Shown: positions 31,802 to 39,001 of the stretch, piece after piece
Layout of the letters: each line of letters begins with the position of its first letter
How positions within the stretch are numbered: the stretch's first letter is position 1
From: Chloroflexota bacterium
Lineage (GTDB): Bacteria; Chloroflexota; Anaerolineae; Anaerolineales; Villigracilaceae
DNA: 44,758 bases
Assembly (NCBI GenBank): GCA_021824575.1
Contig: JAKAKJ010000024.1
Coordinates: 1 to 44,758 of the forward strand
Reading direction: 5' to 3'
Translations under genes and position numbers: made by a program
The notes under the pieces: model-generated
Told to the model about the DNA's origin: nothing
Database searches by the model: none
Seen by the model: the letters and a program-made list of their open reading frames with translations, nothing else

Positions 31802-32434
31802 ATGAGAGTGAGAAAAACTTTCACTGATTTTCTGCGCGTCACCTTCAAATGGTTTTTGGATCCCATCGGCGGTTTTTTGAATCGGATTGGACTAACGCCG
31901 AACTCAGTCACATTGTTGGGCGTGCTTGGCAATATCATTGCTGCGTTCTTTATAGCGCGCGGCCAAATTATGATTGGCGGCATCATCATTTTAATTGCCT
32001 GGCCCATAGATGCGCTGGATGGTACAATGGCCCGCCTGCGTGGCGAGGCCAGTGATTGGGGCGCGTTCGTTGACTCGGTCAGTGACCGTTATTCTGAATT
32101 GATCGTTCTGGGCGCATTGCTCTATTATTTTGCCATGAGCAACCAGCACATTGCCGAGGTGGTAACGTTTGCCGCGGCCGCTGGTTCGATTTTGGTCTCA
32201 TATGTCAAGGCCCGTGCCGAGGCGCAAAGCTTCAGCGCAAAGGAAGGTTTGCTGACTCGCGCGGAACGATATTTTGTGTTGGGCCCATCATTGGCTTTCA
32301 ACATCCCGGTTATTGGTGTGTGGATTATAGCTATACTTGCCAATTTCACGGCGCTCCAGCGCATCTGGGTGGTCCGCGCTCAAGCGCACGGGAGCGAAAA
32401 GAAAATTTCTGCCAAGGAGTACAAAAATGCCTGA
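31802..32434 (+). CDS. CDP-alcohol phosphatidyltransferase family membrane protein
   Basis: The protein of about 210 residues carries the family signature DALDGTMARLRGEASDWGAF followed by VDSVSDRYSE, matching DxxDGxxARxxxxxxxxGxxxDxxxD with all metal-binding Asp residues. Five to six membrane segments surround it. It makes phospholipid by joining a CDP-diacylglycerol and an alcohol such as glycerol phosphate or inositol phosphate. The LTPNSVTLLG N-terminal motif is typical. The start is unsure: GTG at 31796, ATG at 31802, or GTG at 31808, which has the best-placed GAGG. The end overlaps lgt by 8 nt. Confidence 0.9.
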   Translation: MRVRKTFTDFLRVTFKWFLDPIGGFLNRIGLTPNSVTLLGVLGNIIAAFFIARGQIMIGGIIILIAWPIDALDGTMARLRGEASDWGAFVDSVSDRYSELIVLGALLYYFAMSNQHIAEVVTFAAAAGSILVSYVKARAEAQSFSAKEGLLTRAERYFVLGPSLAFNIPVIGVWIIAILANFTALQRIWVVRAQAHGSEKKISAKEYKNA

Positions 32435-33407
32435 TGGTTTTGCAATTGGTCCGTTATATATTCGTTTTTACGGAATCCTTCTCATGCTGGGCGCGGTTGC
32501 CGGCGGATGGCTGGCTGCGCGCGAACTCAAACGCCGCGGTAAAGATCCCGAAATGGTTTGGGATTTGCTGGTATATCTCATCATCGGCGGTGTGATCGGC
32601 GCGCGGTTATGGCATATCTTTACGCCTCCGCCTTCCTCGATTGCTCAGGGTTTTACAACCCAATATTATTTGACGCATCCGCTGGATGCCATCGCGATCT
32701 GGAAAGGCGGCCTGGGAATTCCCGGCACGATCATGGGCGGACTGATTGCACTTTATTTCTATACTCGCAAATATAAGATCCCGACCTTTGTTGAATGGAC
32801 GGATATTGCTGCGCCGAGCATTGCGCTGGGGCAGGCAATCGGCCGCTGGGGAAATTTTTTCAACCAGGAACTTTACGGCGCGCCGACCAACCTTCCGTGG
32901 AAAATCTATATTGACCCGGCACACCGTCTTCCCGGATTCGAAAACGACGCATATTATCATCCGTTGTTCGCATACGAGTCCATCCTCGATTTGTTGAACA
33001 TGGCTTTATTGCTGTGGGTTGGGCGGCGCTACGCGGACAAACTCAAAAAGGGCGACCTCTTCAATATTTATCTGATCACGTACCCGGTTATCCGCTTCTC
33101 CCTGGACTTTTTGCGACTCGATGCTTCGAGAGTTTTTTCCATCAACATCAACCAGACTCTCAGCGCAGTGGTGGCTGTCCTTGCTGCGGCATTTTTTATC
33201 TGGCGTCACCGGAGCGGTGCCGCGGTCGAACAAACGGAACCCGCTTTGGCACCCGTCGAGGCGGCGGACAGCAGCGCGGTGGCGCTTGCCAGCGAGCCAA
33301 TTGTCGAAAAACCGGTGCGCAAACCGTCTCCTCGAAAATCAACGAGCGCACCTGCGAAGAGACCCGCAACCAGAAAAACGGCGACAAAGAAGAAAACAAG
33401 CGACTAA
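32427..33407 (+). CDS. lgt: Prolipoprotein diacylglyceryl transferase
   Basis: The 326-residue membrane protein attaches diacylglycerol to the lipobox Cys of prolipoproteins. It has about seven membrane segments, IRFYGILLMLG near the start, GRWGNFFNQELYGAPT (the Lgt signature) and YHPLFAYESILDLLN. The start at 32427 has AAGGAG upstream; the longer frame in front runs through the preceding gene. The last 50 or so residues are rich in Ala, Pro, Lys and Arg, an unusual basic cytoplasmic tail beyond the normal 270-280 residues. It works in sequence with LspA (18011) on the lipoproteins of this window. Confidence 0.95.
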   Translation: MPDGFAIGPLYIRFYGILLMLGAVAGGWLAARELKRRGKDPEMVWDLLVYLIIGGVIGARLWHIFTPPPSSIAQGFTTQYYLTHPLDAIAIWKGGLGIPGTIMGGLIALYFYTRKYKIPTFVEWTDIAAPSIALGQAIGRWGNFFNQELYGAPTNLPWKIYIDPAHRLPGFENDAYYHPLFAYESILDLLNMALLLWVGRRYADKLKKGDLFNIYLITYPVIRFSLDFLRLDASRVFSININQTLSAVVAVLAAAFFIWRHRSGAAVEQTEPALAPVEAADSSAVALASEPIVEKPVRKPSPRKSTSAPAKRPATRKTATKKKTSD

Positions 33408-33451
33408 AGCCAGCCGTCCTTTTATAAGCACATCGATACCTGCAATGTTCT

Positions 33452-33485
33452 CAGAGGACTGTTGTCTTATTGACGCCGTCCTCTG
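33452..33485 (+). terminator. Hairpin downstream of lgt
   Basis: CAGAGGAC and GTCCTCTG form an 8-bp stem with an 18-nt loop, followed by AATCTTTT. It overlaps the next promoter, so it is a weak terminator candidate. Confidence 0.45.
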
Positions 33486-33498
33486 AATCTTTTATGCT
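33470..33498 (+). promoter_or_regulatory. Promoter of the ABC exporter genes
   Basis: TTGACG (33470-33475) and TATGCT (33493-33498) have a 17-bp spacer. The start point near 33505 is only about 3 nt before the ATG, and no ribosome-binding site precedes it, so the mRNA is probably leaderless. Confidence 0.65.
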
Positions 33499-33507
33499 GG
33501 GCATCCA

Positions 33508-34452
33508 ATGATTGAAACACAGGATTTAAGCAAACAATTCAACGATTTTTGGGCCGTGGAGGGCGTTACGTTATCCGTAAAACCCGGGCAGATCCTTGCC
33601 TTGCTTGGGCAAAATGGCGCGGGAAAAACGACCACTGTTCGCATGTTGACCGCTCTTCTATCACCGACGCGCGGCTGGGCACGCGTGGCTGGTTATGATG
33701 TGTCACGGCAAGGCGGCAAAGTCCGTGCGGCGGTCGGCGTGCTGACCGAACAGCATGGTCTGTACATGCGAATGACCGGCGTCGAATACCTCGATTTCTT
33801 CGGAAAGGTTTATCGTCTTGACGCGGATGGACGCAAATCGCGCAGTGATTATCTGCTGGATTATTTTGGGCTGGCTCAGGCCAGCTCGCATCGCATTGGC
33901 GAATATTCAAAGGGGATGCGGCAGAAGCTGGCGCTGGCACGCGCTTTGATGCACGAGCCGCCGGTCTTACTGCTCGATGAACCGACTTCCGCCATGGATC
34001 CCGAATCGGCGCGGCTCGTGCGGGATGAAATTGCGCGTTTGAAATCGTCGCAGCGTACGATTGTAATTTGCACGCATAATCTGGCTGAGGCCGAAACTTT
34101 AGCCGATATTATTGCGATTATATATAAGGGGCGCATTCTGATGACTGGCACACTCGATGAGTTGAAACAAAAAGTGCTGGGCACGCCTGAATACGAAGCG
34201 CTATTTTCTTCACCATGGAAATTGAATGGAATGAAAGTTCCGGATGGCGCAACATTGATAGATCGAAGCGATTTCAGGCTGCGGTTCAGAATTGAAAATC
34301 CGCGTGAGATCAATCCACTCATGCTGCGCGAGTTGGCCGCCATGAATGCGCCGCTGGTTGCCTTTCAGGAAGTGCCGCGCAGTCTGGAACAGGTTTATCT
34401 CAAAGTCATGGCCGAGGTTCAAGCCTCACGCCCGGAGATGATCCATGCGTGA
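33508..34452 (+). CDS. ABC transporter ATP-binding protein (ABC-2 type)
   Basis: The 314-residue ATPase has Walker A GQNGAGKTTT (about 34-43), the signature YSKGMRQKLALARAL, Walker B VLLLDEPTSAMDP and the switch His in ICTHNLAEAE. The extra 90-residue C-terminal domain is typical of exporters of the NatA/CcmA/DrrA type. It overlaps the permease gene by 8 nt. The pair forms a complete exporter; the cargo is unknown, with Na+ efflux (NatAB-like) one option. Expression probably starts from a nearly leaderless message. Confidence 0.92.
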   Translation: MIETQDLSKQFNDFWAVEGVTLSVKPGQILALLGQNGAGKTTTVRMLTALLSPTRGWARVAGYDVSRQGGKVRAAVGVLTEQHGLYMRMTGVEYLDFFGKVYRLDADGRKSRSDYLLDYFGLAQASSHRIGEYSKGMRQKLALARALMHEPPVLLLDEPTSAMDPESARLVRDEIARLKSSQRTIVICTHNLAEAETLADIIAIIYKGRILMTGTLDELKQKVLGTPEYEALFSSPWKLNGMKVPDGATLIDRSDFRLRFRIENPREINPLMLRELAAMNAPLVAFQEVPRSLEQVYLKVMAEVQASRPEMIHA

Positions 34453-35875
34453 TGATTTGCGGGTGATCTGGCTGATTGCCAGCCGCGAGCTGCGCGATCA
34501 ATTCCGCGATTGGCGGATTTTGTCACCGCTGCTGATTTTGACGCTGGCGTTTCCGGTGTTAATGAATGAAGTGGCGCACCAGGCTGTTGCATTCTTTGCG
34601 AAATACGGGACGAATTTAATCGCCGACCGACTTGTGCCGTTTTCGGTTTTGATCATTGGATTCTTCCCGATTACGATTTCGCTGGTGGTGGCACTCGAAT
34701 CGTTTGTCGGCGAAAAAGAGCGCGGCACCATCGAACCATTGTTGAGCGCGCCGCTGGAGAACTGGCAGTTGTATTTTGGCAAATTGCTGGTGGGTATTCT
34801 CACGCCGCTGGCCGCGAGTTTCCTGTCCATCGGCTTGTACATGTTCATGGTTTCCCACCAGCGTTTGCACATGCCGAGTTTCTACACCATGATCATGTTG
34901 ATGACCCTGACCATCGCGCACGCGATCCTGATGGTCAGCGCGGCGATCGTGATTTCAGCACAGTCCACGTCGGTGCGGGCCGCGAATTTGCTGGCGTCGT
35001 TCATCGTGATTCCGGTTGCGGTTTTGATGCAGGGTGAAAGCGTCCTTATGTTTTGGGGGACTGATCAGGTTTTATGGCTGGCTGTCGCGGCGGTCATCGT
35101 CATGTCTGGATTGCTGGTGCGTTTGGGGATTTCCCATTTCGAGCGCGAATATTTGCTCGGGCGCGAATTCGACTCGTTGAATTGGCGCTGGATTTTGCGA
35201 ACGTTCTGGGTTTCGTTCCGGGGCGAGGCGAAATCTCCATTTGGCTGGTACCGCCTTGAGGTCCGGAAAGTGATGCGGCGGCTGGCTGTTCCGATGCTGA
35301 TCATCCTGACGCTGGCCGTTATGGGCTATTTCGCAAGTTATGACTGGGCCATGGTCAACATCCCAAGACTGCTTCCCAACGCCTCCACGCAGGACATGAA
35401 GGAACTTGTCAATGGCGCGCGGAATTCAACGGGCCTGGCCCAGACTGGCCAGCATTTGTCGGCAGCGTTCATTTTTGGAAATAATGTGCGCGCAACATTT
35501 TTGATTTTGCTCGGCGGTGCGGTTTCTTTCAGTGTGTTGGGATTGATCGTATATCTTGTGAATGTCGGGTTGATCGGCGCGGTGCTTGGAATCTTCAAAC
35601 TGCTGGGATATTCACCGGCAGTATTATTCGCCGCAGGGCTTCTCCCCCACGGCATTTTCGAAATTCCCGCGTTGATGCTTTCGAGCGCGATTGTCCTGCA
35701 AATTGGCGCGGCGCTGGTAACTCCGCAGACGGGCAAATCCATGGGGCAGGTCGTATTGGAATTGCTTGCGGATTGGGCTAAGATATTTCTGGGCGTTGTG
35801 ATTCCATTGCTTGCCGTCGCGGCAGTAATCGAAGCGTATGTCACGCCCTCCATTCTATTATCGGTTATGAAGTGA
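34445..35875 (+). CDS. ABC-2 type permease
   Basis: The 476-residue protein has about twelve hydrophobic segments in two halves. The first half resembles ABC-2 permeases (FVGEKERGTIEPLLSAPL is the family's cytoplasmic signature). The second half, from about residue 280, has a soluble outer loop and four to five segments like the stage II sporulation protein M / DUF95 family (FIFGNNVRATFLILLGGAVS, LLPHGIFEIPALMLSS). This looks like a fusion of a permease with a SpoIIM-like domain. It pairs with the upstream ATPase by an 8-nt overlap. Confidence 0.85.
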   Translation: MRDDLRVIWLIASRELRDQFRDWRILSPLLILTLAFPVLMNEVAHQAVAFFAKYGTNLIADRLVPFSVLIIGFFPITISLVVALESFVGEKERGTIEPLLSAPLENWQLYFGKLLVGILTPLAASFLSIGLYMFMVSHQRLHMPSFYTMIMLMTLTIAHAILMVSAAIVISAQSTSVRAANLLASFIVIPVAVLMQGESVLMFWGTDQVLWLAVAAVIVMSGLLVRLGISHFEREYLLGREFDSLNWRWILRTFWVSFRGEAKSPFGWYRLEVRKVMRRLAVPMLIILTLAVMGYFASYDWAMVNIPRLLPNASTQDMKELVNGARNSTGLAQTGQHLSAAFIFGNNVRATFLILLGGAVSFSVLGLIVYLVNVGLIGAVLGIFKLLGYSPAVLFAAGLLPHGIFEIPALMLSSAIVLQIGAALVTPQTGKSMGQVVLELLADWAKIFLGVVIPLLAVAAVIEAYVTPSILLSVMK

Positions 35876-35881
35876 GGAGTT

Positions 35882-36640
35882 ATGCCCAAAGTCATTGTGC
35901 TTGGCTCGTCCAATGCGATCCCCAGCTCGGATCACGAAAACACCCACATGGTTGTGGTCGGCAAGGAGCGCATGGTGCTGGTGGATTGCGTCGGCAACCC
36001 AATTTTGCGATTGGAAAAGGCCGGGCTTGACTTCAACGACCTGACTGATCTGATCGTGACGCATTTTCACCCCGATCATGTTTCCGGCTTGCCGCTTCTG
36101 CTCATGGACATGTGGCTGATGGGCCGCCGCAAGCCAATCAACATCTACGGCTTGCACCACACCCTCGACCGCGTCGAGAACCTGATGGGCTTTTATGGCT
36201 GGTCTGAGTGGCCGGATTTTTTCCCGGTGGCTTTTTACCGCCTGCCCGCGCAGGAAATGACAACCGTGCTGGATTGTCCCGATTTTCGAATTTTCTCTTC
36301 GCCTGTGCGCCACCTTTTGCCGACCATCGGATTGCGTTTTGAATTCAACCACACGAAAAAGACCATGGCATATTCCTGTGACACGGAGCCGTGCACCCAG
36401 GTGGTCAAACTCGCGGAAGGCGTGGATGTTCTGATCCACGAATCGGCGGGTGAGACGCGTGGGCATTCATCGGCAGCGCAGGCTGGTGAAATTGCCAGCC
36501 AGGCGGAGGTTGGAAAGCTATATCTCATCCATTACCCAACTGGAAAATACGCCACAAACGATTTGATTGCCGAGGCGCGCCAGCGCTATCAGGGTGATGT
36601 AAAACTGGCCGAAGATTTCATGGTTCTGGATTTTAGTTGA
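35882..36640 (+). CDS. Metallo-beta-lactamase-fold hydrolase (ribonuclease Z-like)
   Basis: The 252-residue protein has the metal motif THFHPDHVSGLPLL (HxHxDH), a further metal-binding His in SSPVRHLLPTIG, Asp in YSCDTEPCTQ, and a final His in YLIHYPTG. The pattern DVLIHESAGETRGHSSAAQAG matches RNase Z and related exonucleases. It is shorter than tRNA-processing RNase Z and lacks an obvious exosite arm, so an RNase-Z-like phosphodiesterase or general hydrolase is safer. It lies 6 nt after the permease gene and is followed by a strong terminator. Confidence 0.85.
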   Translation: MPKVIVLGSSNAIPSSDHENTHMVVVGKERMVLVDCVGNPILRLEKAGLDFNDLTDLIVTHFHPDHVSGLPLLLMDMWLMGRRKPINIYGLHHTLDRVENLMGFYGWSEWPDFFPVAFYRLPAQEMTTVLDCPDFRIFSSPVRHLLPTIGLRFEFNHTKKTMAYSCDTEPCTQVVKLAEGVDVLIHESAGETRGHSSAAQAGEIASQAEVGKLYLIHYPTGKYATNDLIAEARQRYQGDVKLAEDFMVLDFS

Positions 36641-36660
36641 TTCGCGCCATCCATTAAACA

Positions 36661-36691
36661 AAAACGGCGATGCGTTTAGCGTCGCCGTTTT
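36661..36691. terminator. Bidirectional intrinsic terminator
   Basis: AAAACGGCGA and TCGCCGTTTT are perfect 10-bp arms with a T-run or A-run on each side. It separates the metallo-hydrolase gene from the convergent HNH gene. Confidence 0.88.
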
Positions 36692-36704
36692 GATTCCCTT
36701 GCGC

Positions 36705-37208
36705 TTACCAGCCGTTGATGTATCGCTCCCATTCCTGATTTTCAGTGATGTGCCTGCCGAACATGTACCAGGCGCTGGCAGGCGGTTCTTTCGGAATATG
36801 GAGCAGGCGCATGTGCGCCTCTTCCGGTCTTCGTCCGCCCTTGTGATGATTGCAAGCCGGACAGGCCGCAACAACGTTCGTCCAAATATGAAGACCGCCC
36901 TGATGTCTGGGGATAACATGATCCACCGTCAAAGTGCCGTCGCGGCGTCCGCAATACTGGCAGGTATAATTGTCGCGTCGAAAAACTTCGCGGCGCGTCA
37001 GCTTGACGCGCGGGCGCGGACGATGGATCTGCAAATCGAGGCGGATAACCGAGGGGCGCGGGATCAGTACTTTGACAGTGTGAATGTAGCCGCGGCCGTT
37101 TGCCACCATCTCCGCTTTTCCGCCCAAAATCAGGCCGATGGCTCGCCGCGTCGTGCAAACGTTGATCGGTTCAAAATTTGCGTTGAGCACCAATACAGGC
37201 TCCTGCAT
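36705..37208 (-). CDS. HNH endonuclease family protein
   Basis: The 167-residue protein has a structural zinc pair (CQYCG and CPACN) and the HNH core TVDHVIPRHQGG then NVVAACPACNHHKGGRRP. This matches the common small HNH proteins that are widespread in Chloroflexota, Cyanobacteria and Actinobacteria and are not linked to mobile DNA. The N-terminus (VLVLNANFEPINV) is the usual start of that family. The start at 37208 has GGAGG five bases upstream; the longer frame has no support. A TGCTATAAT box upstream is the probable promoter. The cellular role is unknown. Confidence 0.9.
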   Translation of the reverse strand: MQEPVLVLNANFEPINVCTTRRAIGLILGGKAEMVANGRGYIHTVKVLIPRPSVIRLDLQIHRPRPRVKLTRREVFRRDNYTCQYCGRRDGTLTVDHVIPRHQGGLHIWTNVVAACPACNHHKGGRRPEEAHMRLLHIPKEPPASAWYMFGRHITENQEWERYINGW

Positions 37209-37229
37209 AGAGCCTCCACATTGGGCATG

Positions 37230-37238
37230 ATTATAGCA
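37230..37238 (-). promoter_or_regulatory. Extended -10 promoter of the HNH gene
   Basis: On the minus strand the sequence TGCTATAAT is a consensus extended -10. On the plus strand an overlapping CATAAT could serve the divergent epimerase gene, whose ATG follows at 37255. Confidence 0.6.
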
Positions 37239-37254
37239 TAATGGAGAAAGCCTC

Positions 37255-38142
37255 ATGAAAGTTTTGGTTGCGGGCGGTTCCGGTTTCATTGGAAGTGCGC
37301 TGGCAAAATCTCTTCGGGCGGGCGGGCATGAAGTTTGGATTTTGACGCGCCATGCTGTTACGCGTCCAAATGAAATTCAGTGGGATGGCCGCACAACAAA
37401 CGGATGGGGAACGCGCGTCGGCGAAATGGATGCGGTGATCAATGTGACCGGTTACGGACTCGAGCATTGGCCGTGGACTCAAAAACAGAAACAGCGCTTT
37501 CATGATTCGCGCGTCCTCCCGGGACTTGCGCTGGCCTCCGCCATAAAAGAATCGGCGCGGCGCCCGGACGTTTTCCTGCAAATCTCCGGCATCAATCGCT
37601 ATGGCTTGCGCGGCGATAGCGCCGACGAATCGACGCCGCCTGCCGATGATTACCTCGCACAATTAACTGTCCAATGGGAGGCCGCGACTCAACCTGTCGA
37701 AGAATTGGGCGTTCGCCGCGTGGTGGCTCGCACTGCGGTTGTGCTCGATGCGCGAGGCGGATTGTTTCCGCTGATGGCATTGCCTGTGCGGCTTTTCGCT
37801 GGCGGCCCGCTCGGCGATGGCAAACAAGCTGTTCCATGGATTCACATCGCCGATCAAATCAGTGCGCTGCGATTTTTGCTGGAGAATCGAAATGCAAGTG
37901 GCGCTTATAATTTGATCGCGCCAGAAGCGACTTCCAATGCGGATTTCATGCGCGGGATTGCGAAAGCTTTGCATCGTCCGTATTGGTTTCCAACGCCGGC
38001 TTTTTTAATGCGTGCTGTGCTGGGCGAGATGAGCGTTTTGATTCTCGATGGCCGCCACGCCCGGCCAAAGCGATTGTTGGAGGCCGGTTATCAATTTCAA
38101 TACCCGGCGCTTGAAAAGGCCCTTGAGAGTTTGTTTTGCTAA
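37255..38142 (+). CDS. TIGR01777-type NAD(P)-dependent epimerase (SDR family)
   Basis: The 295-residue protein has the Rossmann motif VLVAGGSGFIGSALAKSL at the N-terminus. NVTGYGLEHWPWTQKQK, a GINRYG segment replacing the usual Tyr-x-x-x-Lys region, and VVARTAVVLDARGG follow. The C-terminal DUF1731-like tail has RPKRLLEAGYQFQYPALEKAL. This set defines the YfcH/SDR39U1-like family, whose reaction is not well known. GGAGA precedes the ATG. It is divergent from the HNH gene and separated by overlapping promoters. Confidence 0.9.
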   Translation: MKVLVAGGSGFIGSALAKSLRAGGHEVWILTRHAVTRPNEIQWDGRTTNGWGTRVGEMDAVINVTGYGLEHWPWTQKQKQRFHDSRVLPGLALASAIKESARRPDVFLQISGINRYGLRGDSADESTPPADDYLAQLTVQWEAATQPVEELGVRRVVARTAVVLDARGGLFPLMALPVRLFAGGPLGDGKQAVPWIHIADQISALRFLLENRNASGAYNLIAPEATSNADFMRGIAKALHRPYWFPTPAFLMRAVLGEMSVLILDGRHARPKRLLEAGYQFQYPALEKALESLFC

Positions 38143-38169
38143 CATGGAATGAGTGATTGGAGATAATTA

Positions 38170-38856
38170 ATGAAATATCTTTTGGTTATATTGACAGCGC
38201 TCGCGATCGCCAGCGCGGCTTGCAGCCCGTCTTCAATTTCGCGGCCGCCTGCGTTCATAGCTCCGCAAAATTATGCGACGCCGGTCATCAACGCGACATC
38301 CTATCCTACTGTTCAGGCGCCGCAGGCGAATTCCAGCCAGAGTGTCAGTGGATTTGCAGTTAATCTTCAACGCGCCTGGCGCGATGGGAAACAAGTCTAC
38401 GCGGATGTGTGCTATACGCTTCCTGATTCGTCCGACTGGATCATCTGGAACGCACAACTCAGCTATGCAGATCAAAATATTACACAGTTCAGCATATCCA
38501 TGTTGAGCAAGCAGGACGCGACGAATGGGCAGCCCGGTCAGCGCTGTGATGAATTGACTTTCTACGTTCCACCCGATGCGAATTTATCCTCAGCCTCGTT
38601 GATCGTTCAATCGCTTGGCGCGCAACCCACACAGGATGAATATTGTTCGCTCCTGCTGCCCAAAATACAGGAAGCGCTCAACCAGCGCGGCATCGCAATC
38701 ACGCTCGGATGCAGTGATGTCAACGGGGCGATGACCATGCAAATCGTCAGCAAGCCCGCCTCGATGTCCGATCAGGAAGCGGATCAAATTGTTTATAGCG
38801 ACGAATTCTTCACGATCAGAGGTCCGTGGACGTTTCCGCTTAATCTTGGTCAATAA
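38170..38856 (+). CDS. Putative lipoprotein of unknown function
   Basis: The 228-residue protein starts MKYLLVILTALAIASAACSP, a short lipoprotein signal with Cys18. A Pro/Ser linker and a globular domain containing five more Cys and mixed strands follow (AVNLQRAWRDGKQVYADVCY, YTLPDSSDWIIWNAQLSYAD, QRCDELTFYVPPDANL). No enzyme motif is visible. GGAGAT precedes the ATG. It follows the epimerase gene by 27 nt, so they may be co-transcribed. Its end lies just before the tyrS promoter. Confidence 0.75.
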   Translation: MKYLLVILTALAIASAACSPSSISRPPAFIAPQNYATPVINATSYPTVQAPQANSSQSVSGFAVNLQRAWRDGKQVYADVCYTLPDSSDWIIWNAQLSYADQNITQFSISMLSKQDATNGQPGQRCDELTFYVPPDANLSSASLIVQSLGAQPTQDEYCSLLLPKIQEALNQRGIAITLGCSDVNGAMTMQIVSKPASMSDQEADQIVYSDEFFTIRGPWTFPLNLGQ

Positions 38857-38862
38857 GTTTGG

Positions 38863-38868
38863 TATAAT
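38863..38868 (+). promoter_or_regulatory. -10 box of the tyrS promoter
   Basis: TATAAT is followed after 7 nt by the ATG of the Tyr leader peptide, so transcription should begin at or one base before that ATG. The -35 region (TTAATC at 38840-38845) is weak. The leader peptide would be translated from a leaderless mRNA. Confidence 0.6.
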
Positions 38869-38875
38869 GGCCGCT

Positions 38876-38920
38876 ATGAATTCGGGTTTTGCCTTCACAT
38901 ATTATTATTCCCGCGCATAG
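38876..38920 (+). CDS. Tyrosine-codon leader peptide (14 residues)
   Basis: The short frame encodes MNSGFAFTYYYSRA. Three consecutive TAT codons lie at 38900-38908, and the TAG stop is at 38918-38920. The Tyr codons stand directly before hairpin arm 1, and the stop codon sits at the start of its loop, the arrangement of classical attenuator leaders. The ATG coincides with the predicted transcription start, so it is probably leaderless. The downstream gene is tyrosyl-tRNA synthetase, the enzyme that charges the tRNA read at these codons, which strongly supports the role. Confidence 0.88.
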   Translation: MNSGFAFTYYYSRA

Positions 38921-38964
38921 ACCATTGCGAGGGAATCATGACGCGCCCTCGCGGGCGCGTTTTT
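38907..38964 (+). promoter_or_regulatory. Ribosome-mediated attenuator of tyrS
   Basis: Hairpin 1:2 is ATTCCC-G-CGCA (38907-38917) with TGCG-A-GGGAAT (38926-38936), ten pairs and one G-A mismatch, loop 38918-38925. Terminator 3:4 is ACGCGCCC (38941-38948) with GGGCGCGT (38953-38960), loop TCGC, then TTTTT. The antiterminator pairs GCGAGGG (38927-38933) of segment 2 with CCCTCGC (38946-38952) of segment 3, seven perfect pairs, extendable by two G-T pairs. The 2:3 pairing excludes both others. A ribosome stalled at the Tyr codons would cover segment 1 and allow read-through into tyrS. Confidence 0.88.
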
Positions 38965-39001
38965 ATTTGCCTTTATCACGAACCATCTTGAGGAGGTTTC
39001 C

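Noticed and set aside
36705-37208. HNH protein as part of a mobile intron or defence system
   Set aside because: It is a stand-alone, housekeeping-style HNH family member with its own promoter and terminator; no intron or reverse transcriptase nearby.
38869-39001. T-box leader before tyrS
   Set aside because: No T-box sequence and no room for a specifier stem; the leader is too short and contains a translated Tyr-rich frame.
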